A stretch of DNA of 64,000 nucleotides from Salinibacterium xinjiangense (GTDB lineage: Bacteria > Actinomycetota > Actinomycetes > Actinomycetales > Microbacteriaceae), in assembly GCF_014645015.1 (NCBI RefSeq), contig NZ_BMLC01000002.1, positions 310,001-374,000 on the forward strand, in the 5' to 3' direction. The notes under the pieces were generated by a model, which was not told the DNA's origin, did not search any database, and worked only from the letters and a program-made list of their open reading frames with translations. The position numbers and the translations under genes were made by a program. Positions 33,898 through 43,925 of this stretch are shown here, piece after piece (within the stretch, counting starts at the first letter, position 1; the number at the start of each line of letters is the position of its first letter).

Positions 33898-35220
33898 CTA
33901 CCAACCGGTGAACAGCAGGTGCTGCACGATGAGCGCGAACGCGACCTGGGTGGTAAAACCCGGTCGCCTCCATCGCTCGGGAAGCAGCGCCGTGCCGACA
34001 AGCAGCCACGGCACGAACGGCAACCAGATTCTCTCGACCTCGGCCTTACTCATGCCAGACAGGTCGGCAGCGAGAATCGTCAGGGATGCTGCCAGCGCCA
34101 GGATGACGATCGGTCGCGACAGTAAGCTCCGGATAGGGGCGGCCCCCCGAATTGCGACGGCGACAGCAGCCCCGACCAGCGGCCCGGCGCTGAAGGCGAG
34201 AGCCGCGAGGTTTCCCCAGATCCAGTAGGTGATCGGGCGGCGGGTGGCGATGCCGTCCCAGTATCGTTCGACAAGCACCGGATAGGCATCCCACCACACG
34301 AAGCCACCCGCCACGAACGCGAGCACGACGGCCACGGCCGCGACGAACGCCCACGGCAGAGGCTTCCAGGTGCGGGCGATCGCCAGCACCGCTACCGAGA
34401 GGATTCCGAGAAGCGGGAGGCCGTAGGACAGCATCACGCAGTAGCCCAGCAGCAACCCGGCGGCTATTCCCCATCCCGCGATGCCGCGCATCCTCGGGGA
34501 GGTTGCGGCGAACGCGAGGAGGCAGAGCCCCCACGCCGCGAAGGCCCCGAACATCGCGTCGCCTGAGACCGCCATCCAGATCGCGGCCGGTCCCATGACG
34601 AGGAAGGGCGCTGCAAGCCGTGCACCCTTTTCGGCACCGAGCCGACGCAGGGTGAGTAACACTGCGACCGGGGTCGTCGCAGCGATCACGATGACGACGA
34701 AGCCTGCCGCGAGCCCGCTGCCGAGCCCGAGTTGCACGAGCACGACGAAGAAGAGCAGGGCCCCCGGTGGGTGGCCCGCGATGTGCACAGGCCAATTGTC
34801 GACGGAGTCGAGGGGGATATGTGCGATGTATTCGCGCAGCGTCGCGCCGAAATCGGTCACCTCCCTGGCCGTCCGCAGATATTCGTACTGGGTGTCGAGG
34901 ATCACGCCGATCCCGTCCAGACCGTCGACCGCGGCGAGACTCACCATCCAGGCACCAGCGACGACGAAGCTGCCCAGCAGCAGCCACCGCCACGGCGCCC
35001 TGGCCGCGGCATCCGTCGCGTAGCGGATTGCGACGACGGCAAGAATTACGGCGGCGATCGTGCCGGGCCCGACCCGCGGCATCCACTCGGCATGAAGCGG
35101 GGGAAACGACCTGACGTACACGTTCTGGTTGAGCGCCCAGGGAACAAGCATCGCGAGGGCCATGAGGGCGACGGCGACCGCCACACCGACCCAGGGGGCG
35201 ATGGTGACTTTGGATTTCAC
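33898..35220 (-). CDS. Polytopic membrane protein, probable lipid-linked-sugar glycosyltransferase
   Basis: 440 aa, GTG start overlapping the stop of the methyltransferase gene (GTGA). About 11-12 hydrophobic helices. The segment WPVHIAGHPPGALLFF and an early extracytoplasmic loop with paired acidic residues resemble GT-C-fold mannosyl/glycosyltransferases of actinobacteria. The co-transcribed methyltransferase suggests cell-envelope glycan or glycolipid modification. This is a fold-level inference. Confidence 0.65.
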   Translation of the reverse strand: MKSKVTIAPWVGVAVAVALMALAMLVPWALNQNVYVRSFPPLHAEWMPRVGPGTIAAVILAVVAIRYATDAAARAPWRWLLLGSFVVAGAWMVSLAAVDGLDGIGVILDTQYEYLRTAREVTDFGATLREYIAHIPLDSVDNWPVHIAGHPPGALLFFVVLVQLGLGSGLAAGFVVIVIAATTPVAVLLTLRRLGAEKGARLAAPFLVMGPAAIWMAVSGDAMFGAFAAWGLCLLAFAATSPRMRGIAGWGIAAGLLLGYCVMLSYGLPLLGILSVAVLAIARTWKPLPWAFVAAVAVVLAFVAGGFVWWDAYPVLVERYWDGIATRRPITYWIWGNLAALAFSAGPLVGAAVAVAIRGAAPIRSLLSRPIVILALAASLTILAADLSGMSKAEVERIWLPFVPWLLVGTALLPERWRRPGFTTQVAFALIVQHLLFTGW

Positions 35221-35891
35221 GACACGCTCGCATACTCGACGAAGGTGCGGTCGCCCTGCACCCACGTCTGGATGAACACGAGGCCAGCGGCTGCGGCATG
35301 CTCGTTCAAGGCGTGGATTCCTACCTCCGCCCAGGGAAACGGGAGGCTCGAGCGACCGAGGTCATCGATGACGGTCGCCTCGAACACGCGGTTGCGGGAG
35401 GAGTCGGGGTGCGTTTCGGCAAGCACGCGACCATGGCCATGGCCAAGCACCAGTTCTGCGCACCGCTTCAGCAGTTCTACGGGGTCGCCCCCGATGCCGA
35501 TGTTGCCGTCGATGAGCATCGCGGTGCCCCAGGTTCCCTCGCCCGGTAGTCCCTGGAAGATAGACCGGCGCAGCACGGGCAGACCCTGTTCCTGTGCGAT
35601 GCGCACGGCGACCACCGAGGCGTCGATTCCGAGTGCGACATGTCCGCGGAGAATGGCGGCATGCACCAGGCGACCCGGGCCGCAGCCAAGATCGATCACC
35701 GGGCCTCGTGCCCTCGAGAGGGCCTGCCCGTCATGCACATCGGCTGATGCCAGAAATTTAGCCACATCGATAGTGTCGCGAGTACCGTCGGAGTCGACAA
35801 GGTACAGTGCGCGATCGGGGTCGACGAGAGCCCGGTCGTACGGCTCGAGATCTCCGCCCCCGAACGCCCTGTCGGGCTCGATGGTAGTCAC
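35217..35891 (-). CDS. Class I SAM-dependent methyltransferase
   Basis: 224 aa from GTG 35891 (the frame continues to 35999 without good start). Motif I VIDLGCGPGRLVHAA and acidic ribose-binding residue GIDASVVAVRIA, motif IV region AMLIDGNIGIGGDP. Only the methyltransferase core is present. It is coupled to the downstream membrane glycosyltransferase-like gene. Substrate unknown; related pairs modify glycans or lipids. Confidence 0.78.
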   Translation of the reverse strand: MTTIEPDRAFGGGDLEPYDRALVDPDRALYLVDSDGTRDTIDVAKFLASADVHDGQALSRARGPVIDLGCGPGRLVHAAILRGHVALGIDASVVAVRIAQEQGLPVLRRSIFQGLPGEGTWGTAMLIDGNIGIGGDPVELLKRCAELVLGHGHGRVLAETHPDSSRNRVFEATVIDDLGRSSLPFPWAEVGIHALNEHAAAAGLVFIQTWVQGDRTFVEYASVS

Positions 35892-36185
35892 AGTTGTCAC
35901 CCTTCTGACTTTAGGCAACCTCACATCCGAACTGCCCGGCAATCCCTTACAAATCGGAGTCGAGTGGGGTATGCGGGCCGTTTGATCTATCGCGCGCACC
36001 GCTGGGCTTCACCCTGTTCGACGCGTCGGGCTCCAACAGAAGGGGCAGCGTGCCGCAAGAAGCCGCTCACAAGACGCCCCTCATAGGGCGGTGCCTTTCG
36101 CGCTGCCTCAGGGGGTAACGCTCGGCGTCTCGGGACGTGGGCGCAACCCCTGTTCCGAGATTTTTCTCGTGGCTACCATAATCGG

Positions 36186-37187
36186 ATGGTCGACGCCGAG
36201 ACAGACAATGGACGACAGGCACACGCCATACCCAAGACCCTCACCGCGGCGGTGGTCTACAACCCCATCAAGGTAGATCTCGACGCGCTGAAAGCGGCGG
36301 TGGGTGGCACATCCGGAGCGTCCGAGTGGACGACCCTGTGGTTTCCCACGTCGGCCGACGACCCGGGGCAGGGTCCGGCGCGCGAGGCGATCGAGGCCGG
36401 GGCATCCATGATCATCGCAGCGGGAGGCGACGGCACGGTGCGCGCCGTCGCCGAGGTGGTGCGCGGCTCTGGCACGACGCTCGCGCTTCTTCCCTCGGGC
36501 ACCGGCAACCTGCTCGCCCGCAACCTCTCGTTGACGCTGGATGACACCGCCCACTCCCTTGAGACAGCGTTCTCTGGTGTTGATCGCAATATCGATGTGG
36601 CGTCGATCGAGATCAGGCGAGCAGACCGCTCCGTTGACAAGCACGCGTTCCTCGTGATGGCGGGCACCGGTCTCGATGCGAAGATCATGTCGAACACCGA
36701 CGACGACCTGAAGAAGAAGCTGGGCTGGCTGGCCTATGCGCAGGCGATGGTGAAGGTCATGCGCGACAAGACCCAGCTGCGGCTCGAGTACAAGATCGAC
36801 AGTGGTAGGAATCGCGTGGCCCGGGTGCAGGCCATCATCGTAGGAAACTGTGGGTCACTGCCCGCCAACATCCTGCTTCTTCCGGATGCCGCCGTCGACG
36901 ATGGCCTGCTCGATGTGATCGTGGTCAAGCCGGAATCGATTAGGGGCTGGATCGCGGTGGCGGTCAAAATCCTCTGGGAGAACGGCGTCGTCAAGCGAAC
37001 GAAGCTTGGCAGGGGCGTGCGTGAACTCTCCACAGACTCCGTCGATATGCGCCAGTGCAAGACGCTGACCGTGCGGCTGAACCGGCCCGGGGAGGTGCAG
37101 CTCGACGGAGATCCGTTCGGCGAGATGACAGGATTCCGCATCACCGTCGAACCCGGAGCCCTCACCGTCAGGGTACCGGCGGCGTAG
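36186..37187 (+). CDS. Diacylglycerol/lipid kinase family protein
   Basis: 333 aa. N-terminal catalytic domain with VVYNPIK and AAGGDGTVRAVAEVV (GGDGT), LPSGTGNLLARNLSL, and the C-terminal beta-domain with DDGLLDVIVV and a final QLDGDPFGE motif. Phosphorylates diacylglycerol or a related lipid at the membrane. No Shine-Dalgarno is visible; TACCAT at 36174-36179 is about 7 bp upstream of the ATG, so the mRNA may be leaderless. Confidence 0.88.
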   Translation: MVDAETDNGRQAHAIPKTLTAAVVYNPIKVDLDALKAAVGGTSGASEWTTLWFPTSADDPGQGPAREAIEAGASMIIAAGGDGTVRAVAEVVRGSGTTLALLPSGTGNLLARNLSLTLDDTAHSLETAFSGVDRNIDVASIEIRRADRSVDKHAFLVMAGTGLDAKIMSNTDDDLKKKLGWLAYAQAMVKVMRDKTQLRLEYKIDSGRNRVARVQAIIVGNCGSLPANILLLPDAAVDDGLLDVIVVKPESIRGWIAVAVKILWENGVVKRTKLGRGVRELSTDSVDMRQCKTLTVRLNRPGEVQLDGDPFGEMTGFRITVEPGALTVRVPAA

Positions 37188-37337
37188 TCGGCCGGAGTAG
37201 GTGGCACGGTAGGTGGTGGACCTCGGCTCCGGTCGACCCACGCCTTTCGGCCCGAAAGTTTGTAACCTCATGACCAGGCTCGGCGTGCGCAATCGTGTCG
37301 AGATAGCGATCTGGGCGCTGGCCCGCCGAGGAGAGTC

Positions 37338-37796
37338 ATGAACGAGAAGACACCGCCGACCCTGCCACCTCGATGGTTTGTGCGAGCCGCATGGGTGGTG
37401 CACCGCGCCATCTACCGGGTCACCCGAGGTCGTCGGGGGCTCTGGCTGCCGAAACCGAACAAGTGGGGCGCTATGCGGCTCACCACCATCGGGCGACGCA
37501 CCGGCGAGAAGCGCAGCGTCATCCTCGGTTACTACGACGACGGGCCGAACCTCGTGACCTTGGCCATGAACGGTTGGGGCGAAGGCGAACCAGCATGGTG
37601 GCTCAACCTTCTGGCGAATCCGGATGCGACAGTTGTGCTGGCGAACGGTCGGCGCGCTGTGACGGCGACCGCGGCACACGGCACCGAACGTGATCGTCTG
37701 TGGGGCCGATGGCGCGACATGGGCGACGACGTCGACGGCTATGCGAAGCTGCGCTCCGCCGAAACCGCGATCGTGGTGCTCAGCCTGCGCGGGTAG
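37338..37796 (+). CDS. Ddn-like F420-dependent nitroreductase-family protein (DUF385)
   Basis: 152 aa. GAMRLTTIGRRTGEKRSV and NGWGEGEPAWWLNLLANPDA are the signatures of the deazaflavin-dependent nitroreductase family, split-barrel fold. ATG follows GAGGAGAG. Family members use the deazaflavin F420H2 to reduce quinones and other compounds. A tyrosine/His pair for substrate is not obvious. It suggests that the host makes F420. Confidence 0.83.
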   Translation: MNEKTPPTLPPRWFVRAAWVVHRAIYRVTRGRRGLWLPKPNKWGAMRLTTIGRRTGEKRSVILGYYDDGPNLVTLAMNGWGEGEPAWWLNLLANPDATVVLANGRRAVTATAAHGTERDRLWGRWRDMGDDVDGYAKLRSAETAIVVLSLRG

Positions 37797-37913
37797 CAGA
37801 CTGAGCGCTGGCAACGCGGGCCCAGTGTGTCGCGCGGGGCCCGACCTGCCCAATAGGCAGAAGCCTTGGCCATGCGGGCCCCTATAAAAGAGCACAATTC
37901 CTGGCTACTTCTG

Positions 37914-37990
37914 TGGGGCCCCCTGTCGGATTCGAACCGACGACCCCCGCTTTACAAGAGCGGTGCTCTGGCCAACTGAGCTAAGGGGGC
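37914..37990 (-). tRNA. tRNA-Thr (anticodon TGT), with encoded CCA
   Basis: Reading the minus strand, acceptor GCCCCCT pairs with AGGGGGC, D stem GCTC/GAGC, anticodon stem CCGCT/AGCGG around loop CTTGTAA, T stem GTCGG/CCGAC around TTCGAAT. The anticodon TGT decodes ACA. The 3' CCA is encoded at 37914-37916. Confidence 0.95.
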
Positions 37991-38041
37991 AAACGAACCT
38001 TCCCCATAATAAGGGACGCGCGGTACGACTAGCGTTGTCCC

Positions 38042-39025
38042 GTGTCGATACCTGCGCCGAAGCATCCGGAAACCAGAGTGCTCGTGCCGGGAGTGCTCGG
38101 CGCCTTGCTGGTCGGTGCTGGCATCGCGTGCCAGGCCCGCATCAACGGGGAGCTGGGTACCGAACTGGGTGATGGATACATCGCCTCGGTGATCTCGTTC
38201 GGCTCCGGGCTGGTGCTCATGCTTGTGATCTTGGCGCTGTCGAAGCCGGGACGTGCCGGATTCCGCATCATCCACACGGCACTGCGAACTCGGGAGATCC
38301 CGTGGTGGCTGGTGATGGGCGGCGCTTCGGGTGCGCTGTTCGTGCTGTCCCAGGGGCTCGCGGCGGGACTGCTCGGCATCGCCGTGTTCACCGTCGCCGT
38401 CGTGTTCGGCCAGACCCTCAGCGGGCTCGTCGTCGACCGGCGCGGTATGGGCTCCACCCCGCCGCGCTCGATCACCCCGGCCCGCATCGTGGGATCGGCC
38501 CTCATGCTTGCCGCCGTCGTGCTGGTCGTCTCGACGCAGTTCATCGGCAGCGTGCCGCTGTGGCTCGTGCTGCTGCCGTTCATCGCGGGCCTCGCCATCC
38601 CGTGGCAGCAGGCCGCCAATGGCGAGGTGAGAATGCTGTCGGGCTCACCCGTGACCGCGACGGTGGTGAACTTCGTCGTCGGTACGACGCTGCTCGTGCT
38701 TGCCGCCGCTGTGCATGCCGCATTCGTCGGTCTGCCGACGGCGTATCCGACGAACCCCGTGCTCTACCTCGGTGGCGCGATCGGAGCCGGATTCATCGGC
38801 CTCGGTGCGATCTTGGCGCCGCGTATCGGCGTGCTGCTGCTGGCCCTCGGAACGATCTCGGGGCAACTGGTCGTGGCGCTGCTACTCGACATCGTGGTCC
38901 CGGCCGACGGACATCCACTCGCTTGGACTACCGTCGCCGGCACGGCGATCACCCTCGTTGCACTGGTCATCGCCGCGACGCCAGCGCTGCGGTTCAGGGC
39001 GTCGAGAGGTGCTGCGAGACCGTAA
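38042..39025 (+). CDS. DMT-family transporter (DUF606/YdcZ type)
   Basis: 327 aa, GTG start. Ten hydrophobic helices in two repeats of about 150 residues; each repeat contains the conserved pattern of an Asn/Asp residue after helix 1 (ARINGELG, QAANGEVR) and a Gly-rich loop (VMGGASGALFV, YLGGAIGAGFIG). Small-molecule exporter or importer of unknown substrate. An upstream TAG-rich box (near 38029) with the start 8-10 bp later suggests a leaderless transcript. Its 3' end overlaps the convergent nitroreductase by 32 bp. Confidence 0.87.
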   Translation: MSIPAPKHPETRVLVPGVLGALLVGAGIACQARINGELGTELGDGYIASVISFGSGLVLMLVILALSKPGRAGFRIIHTALRTREIPWWLVMGGASGALFVLSQGLAAGLLGIAVFTVAVVFGQTLSGLVVDRRGMGSTPPRSITPARIVGSALMLAAVVLVVSTQFIGSVPLWLVLLPFIAGLAIPWQQAANGEVRMLSGSPVTATVVNFVVGTTLLVLAAAVHAAFVGLPTAYPTNPVLYLGGAIGAGFIGLGAILAPRIGVLLLALGTISGQLVVALLLDIVVPADGHPLAWTTVAGTAITLVALVIAATPALRFRASRGAARP

Positions 39026-39512
39026 TCTTCGGGCGCGACTGCGACTTCGACTTCGCGGGTTTGCCACCGACATACAGCCAGCCCATGAGCTTCTCGTTCT
39101 TCGCGAGTTTGTGCACCTTCGCGACGCGCTTGTTGCGGGTGAGATCGCCGGTGCGCCAGAAAACGCCCCATCCCGCCTCGTCGAGCAGGAGGCTCATCAT
39201 GTAGGCGACACCGGATGCCACGACCTCCTGCTCCCATTCGGGCTTGCTCTTCGACCGGTGAATGGCCACCACGGCGATCAGCAGTGATGCGCGCAGCGGT
39301 TTATCTGCCGAACCACCCTCCTTCGCAAAGGCCTTGCCGAGCTTCACCCTGTCGTCACCGCGCAACTCGATCAGCCGCCACGGCTTCAATGAGCCGTGGT
39401 CGGCGATCGTTGCGGCAGCCTCAACGAACGGGTGAAGTTGTTCGTGGGTGGGTGCGTCAGCGGTGACCTGGGGGTAGGAATGCCGACGCATGACCGCCTG
39501 CAGAGCAGACAA
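38994..39512 (-). CDS. Nitroreductase-family protein
   Basis: 172 aa, TTG start directly after the msrB stop (TGATTG). FMN-binding nitroreductase fold: AATIADHGSLKPWRLIELRG (the NxxxWrf loop), LLDEAGWGVFWRTGDLTR. Shorter than typical NfsB proteins but near the YdjA-type length. Probably reduces a quinone or nitro compound with NAD(P)H. Coupled to msrB, suggesting a redox-stress role. Confidence 0.84.
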   Translation of the reverse strand: MSALQAVMRRHSYPQVTADAPTHEQLHPFVEAAATIADHGSLKPWRLIELRGDDRVKLGKAFAKEGGSADKPLRASLLIAVVAIHRSKSKPEWEQEVVASGVAYMMSLLLDEAGWGVFWRTGDLTRNKRVAKVHKLAKNEKLMGWLYVGGKPAKSKSQSRPKITVSQHLSTP

Positions 39513-39908
39513 TCAGTCTTCCTTGAAGCCGAGGGAGAGCGAGTTCATGCAGAACCGGTCGCCGGTCGGGGTCTGGGACGCGTCATCGAACAGGTGTCCG
39601 AGGTGCGAGCCGCACGTTCCGCACACGACCTCGGTACGAACCATGCCCAGCGACTTGTCGGTTTTCAACTCGACCGCGTCAGGGTTCACCGATTCGAAGA
39701 AGCTTGGCCAGCCGGATCCTGAGTCGAACTTCGAACCGCTCGTGAACAGCTCGGCGTTGCATGCACCACAGGTGTACGTGCCCTCGCGCTTCTCGTCGAG
39801 TAGCGCTCCAGACCAGGGGCGCTCTGTCGCTGCCTCACGCAAAATCGAGTAGCGATCGCCTAAGTCGTTGCGCCACTCCTGCTCGGTCTTCTCTACCTTG
39901 TACGTCAT
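39513..39908 (-). CDS. msrB: Peptide methionine (R)-S-oxide reductase
   Basis: 131 aa. Two CxxC zinc pairs (CGACN and CGTCGSHLGH), SGSGWPSFF and the catalytic RFCMNS with Cys near the C-terminus. Repairs the R-epimer of methionine sulfoxide. A GAGGAG Shine-Dalgarno precedes ATG. Complements msrA at 30437. Confidence 0.95.
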   Translation of the reverse strand: MTYKVEKTEQEWRNDLGDRYSILREAATERPWSGALLDEKREGTYTCGACNAELFTSGSKFDSGSGWPSFFESVNPDAVELKTDKSLGMVRTEVVCGTCGSHLGHLFDDASQTPTGDRFCMNSLSLGFKED

Positions 39909-39949
39909 GTGTTTCTCCTCAATACGGGAAAGCGATGTTCCTCCTGTAT

Positions 39950-39962
39950 TAAACTCGCGATC
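39950..39962 (+). promoter_or_regulatory. -10 element for a leaderless GNAT gene
   Basis: TAAACT at 39950-39955 lies 7 bp before the GTG start at 39963, so transcription probably starts at the start codon. There is no Shine-Dalgarno in front of this gene. Confidence 0.45.
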
Positions 39963-40430
39963 GTGCCCGAATGTTCCGTCGTCTCCCGCTCATGGAGCGA
40001 ACTCACAACTAACGAACTGTACGCCGCGCTGAAATTGAGAACGGATGTGTTCTTCGTCGAGCAGAAGGTCGACGAAGAAGAACTCGACAACCGCGACCAG
40101 GAGCCGGGTACGCGCCACTACTGGATCGCCGACTCCACGGGAACCGTGGCCTACCTGCGCGTGCTCGTGAATGAGTCGCCTGACCACCTCGACGCCCACC
40201 ACATCATCGGTCGGGTCGTCGTGCGTGAGGATCGCCGCGGTGAAGGTCTCGCGCAGCAGCTGATGGCCCGCGCCCTCGAGGAGTTCTCCGGCGTCCCGAT
40301 GCTGCTGCACGCTCAGCACTACGTCGCCCCGCTGTACGCGAAGTTCGGTTTCGTAGCCTTCGGCGAGCCGTACGACGAAGCGAGCATCATGCATATCTCC
40401 ATGTATCGCGCCGGCTCGACGGAGCGTTGA
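39963..40430 (+). CDS. GNAT acetyltransferase (ElaA family)
   Basis: 155 aa from GTG 39963. N-terminal LYAALKLRTDVFFVEQKV is typical of ElaA; acetyl-CoA-binding loop VVREDRRGEGLAQQLM; end LYAKFGFVAFGEPYDE. Acetylates an unknown small molecule or protein. The frame continues to 39909 but lacks a good start, and the probable leaderless promoter supports 39963. Divergent from msrB. Confidence 0.88.
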   Translation: MPECSVVSRSWSELTTNELYAALKLRTDVFFVEQKVDEEELDNRDQEPGTRHYWIADSTGTVAYLRVLVNESPDHLDAHHIIGRVVVREDRRGEGLAQQLMARALEEFSGVPMLLHAQHYVAPLYAKFGFVAFGEPYDEASIMHISMYRAGSTER

Positions 40431-40506
40431 GCTTCGTGGCGAGCCCCCAGCCTCCCGGTTTCGGGGTCGTTGCGGCCTATGATGGCACCGCGCTTTGGAG
40501 GTGTGG

Positions 40507-40833
40507 ATGAGTTCGCAGCCGCAGCCCGCGGACGGCCATGAATCGGGCCTGTCTGCTCGCGACACCTCCATCCTCGACTTCGAGCGCGAGTGGTGGCGGC
40601 ACGTCGGAGCGAAGGAAGAAGCGATTCGTTCGCAGTTTTCGCTGTCTACCGCCCGTTATTATCAGGTCCTGAATGCAGTGATCGACCTGCCCGCAGCTGT
40701 GCGACACGATCCGATGCTCGTAGGACGGTTGCAGCGCGCTCGCGACGCACGAACCTACTCGAGAGCGGCCCGAGCATTTCGAAGCCCGGAACGCGGCGCT
40801 GGTTCGCCCCCCGACGAAGAATCGACCTCCTGA
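40507..40833 (+). CDS. DUF3263 protein
   Basis: 108 aa from ATG 40507, with GGAGG 6 bp upstream. Contains ILDFEREWWRHVGAKEEAIR and the helix SLSTARYYQVLNAVIDLP, the signature of the actinobacterial DUF3263 family, which has a helix-turn-helix-like core. Function unknown. Situated just before a LytR_C protein gene (3 bp), an order seen widely in actinobacteria. The C-terminus is low complexity. Confidence 0.85.
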   Translation: MSSQPQPADGHESGLSARDTSILDFEREWWRHVGAKEEAIRSQFSLSTARYYQVLNAVIDLPAAVRHDPMLVGRLQRARDARTYSRAARAFRSPERGAGSPPDEESTS

Positions 40834-40836
40834 CCC

Positions 40837-41424
40837 ATGGCCTACCCCAAAGACCGGTTCGATGAACTCCCCGACGACCTGCAGCGCATCGGCGCGCACC
40901 GTGGCCCGGCGCGTCGAGGGCGTGGATGGATCGCATTCGCGTGGGCAGCGCTCGCCTCGCTCGTGTTGATCCTGGGCGGCATCATCGGGCTCAGGACGTT
41001 CATGGGCATCGAGGTCGACATTCCGTTCCTGTCGGCGGCACCGGCGCCGACATCGTCGCCAGCGCCGGCGCCGACATCGTCGCCCACCGCTGAGCCTGTG
41101 CTCGACCCATCCAGTATCGATCCTGCCCGTGCGATCACGACCTCGATCTACAACGGCACCACCGCGGCTGAGCTGCAGAACACCGTGGGTGACGCTCTCG
41201 CTGCCGCAGGCTGGACTATCGACGCCCGCGCCCGCGCCTCGACCAGCGACGTTGCGGTGACAACCGTCTACTACAGCGATCCGGCGAATGAGGATGTTGC
41301 TCGCGGCCTGGTCGTCGCGCTCGGAATCGGGGAGATCTCCCTGATTCCCGCCGAGACCTTCCCCGGCAACCCGCTGAATATCGTCATCGGCGCCGACTAT
41401 CCGGGCGCAACCCCCGCAGGATAG
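40837..41424 (+). CDS. LytR C-terminal-domain membrane protein
   Basis: 195 aa. Cytoplasmic N-terminus (about 30 residues), one membrane helix (WIAFAWAALASLVLILGGII), a Pro/Ser/Ala-rich linker (APAPTSSP repeats near residues 68-82) and an extracytoplasmic LytR_C domain (ITTSIYNGTTAAELQNTV, VVYYSD-like segment, IVIGADYPG). Such proteins bind cell-wall glycans or act near LCP ligases. Function not established. Follows DUF3263. Confidence 0.85.
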   Translation: MAYPKDRFDELPDDLQRIGAHRGPARRGRGWIAFAWAALASLVLILGGIIGLRTFMGIEVDIPFLSAAPAPTSSPAPAPTSSPTAEPVLDPSSIDPARAITTSIYNGTTAAELQNTVGDALAAAGWTIDARARASTSDVAVTTVYYSDPANEDVARGLVVALGIGEISLIPAETFPGNPLNIVIGADYPGATPAG

Positions 41425-41514
41425 GGCCGACCGGCACGAGCCATGCCGCGGGTGGGCGACGCTCGACATCCAGCCCCCGTCCGGACTGCAACAGCTCAGG
41501 TCAGGAAAACGGAA

Positions 41515-41702
41515 CTGGCCAACGGGACCGTGGGATGGGTCAACCTCGTAAAGGGCTGCGGTTTCATCGCCGTCGATGATGGGACCAGGATCTCGTCGTT
41601 CATTTACCCGTCCATCGAGATGGGTGCCTGCAAAGTTCTCGAAGAGGACAGCGCGTGATCTTCGACGCGGGACGGGCGCCAGGCGACCGCGGGCCGACGC
41701 GG
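41515..41702 (+). pseudogene. cspA: Decayed cspA-type cold-shock gene
   Basis: Frame 41515-41658 reads LANGTVGWVNLVKGCGFI, then AVDDGTRISSFIYPSIEMG and CKVLEEDSA before a stop. Compared with a normal CspA (ATG-ANGTVKWFN..KGFGFI..VFVHYSAI..VLEEGQ), the start is CTG, RNP-1 KGFGFI has become KGCGFI and RNP-2 VFVHYS has become SSFIYPS. After the stop, a +1 shift continues VIFDAGRAPGDRGP, which matches the VIFEVGQGxKGPQ end of CspA. I infer a pseudogene. The usual context in relatives is LytR_C-cspA-groL. An intact cold-shock gene lies at 51955. Confidence 0.7.
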
Positions 41703-41800
41703 CCCGATCCGCCCGGTCACCCGACTCGACTGCGGCAGGCGCCGCCCGCTTCGGTGGGCGGTCGCGCCTGCGTTATGGGGCATCCGCACCCCGTCATTGT

Positions 41801-41827
41801 CTTGCACTCGACACCATCGAGTGCTAA
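41801..41827 (+). promoter_or_regulatory. CIRCE element 1 (HrcA operator) with groL promoter
   Basis: CTTGCACTC, 9 bp, GAGTGCTAA: the right arm is the perfect CIRCE arm and the left arm differs at two bases. TTGCAC (41803-41808) and TAATTT (41825-41830) spaced by 16 bp form a promoter overlapping the operator, so HrcA would block RNA polymerase. Confidence 0.85.
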
Positions 41828-41835
41828 TTTAACCA

Positions 41836-41862
41836 TTGGCACTCGCATGTTTCGAGTGCTAA
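41836..41862 (+). promoter_or_regulatory. CIRCE element 2 (HrcA operator)
   Basis: TTGGCACTC, 9 bp, GAGTGCTAA: one mismatch to the consensus TTAGCACTC-N9-GAGTGCTAA. It lies 8 bp downstream of the first element and 42 bp before groL ATG. The pair indicates heat-shock control by HrcA. Confidence 0.9.
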
Positions 41863-43533
<1,671 letters not shown>

Positions 43534-43549
43534 GTCTCCGAAACACACA

Positions 43550-43583
43550 AAACGGCCGGTCTCCTTCGGGAGGCCGGCCGTTT
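43550..43583 (+). terminator. Intrinsic terminator of groL
   Basis: 15-bp stem (43550-43564 with 43569-43583, one wobble) with a TTCG tetraloop; the right arm ends in TTT and is followed by CGTTGTT. The leftward WXG100 gene ends 17 bp further on, so it may serve both. Confidence 0.88.
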
Positions 43584-43599
43584 CGTTGTTCGCGGCTGT

Positions 43600-43890
43600 C
43601 TAGCGCGAGAACAGCCGGGCGTTCGCGGCCTCGATCTCGGCATACTGCTGGCCAGCATGCGTCAGGGCCTGGTTGATCGCCGCGAGGTTTTCCTCGACCC
43701 GCTGCTGGGTTGTCTTCCACTCGGTGACGACACCGGTGAATGCCGAGGCGGCCTGGCCGGTCCACGACGATTGCAGGTTTGTCAGCTGGCCGTGGAGGCC
43801 TGCGACTTCCGATTGGATGCGGGTGATGGACGACCGTACCGCGCCTGTGGCGCTGATAACGGCTTCACTGTCTACTTGGTATCGGGTCAT
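43600..43890 (-). CDS. WXG100-family (ESAT-6-like) protein
   Basis: 96 aa, the standard length. Helix-turn-helix hairpin with the WxG turn in LQSSWTGQAASAF near residue 43, and Ala/Gln-rich amphipathic helices on both sides. Such proteins are substrates or partners of ESX/type VII secretion. No EccC or other ESX gene is in the window; the C-terminal YxxxD/E export motif might be YAEIEAAN. Leftward, 35 bp after the sensor kinase stop. Confidence 0.87.
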   Translation of the reverse strand: MTRYQVDSEAVISATGAVRSSITRIQSEVAGLHGQLTNLQSSWTGQAASAFTGVVTEWKTTQQRVEENLAAINQALTHAGQQYAEIEAANARLFSR

Positions 43891-43925
43891 GGGCGAGACG
43901 GTACGCCGCGACGACGCGCGCCGGT

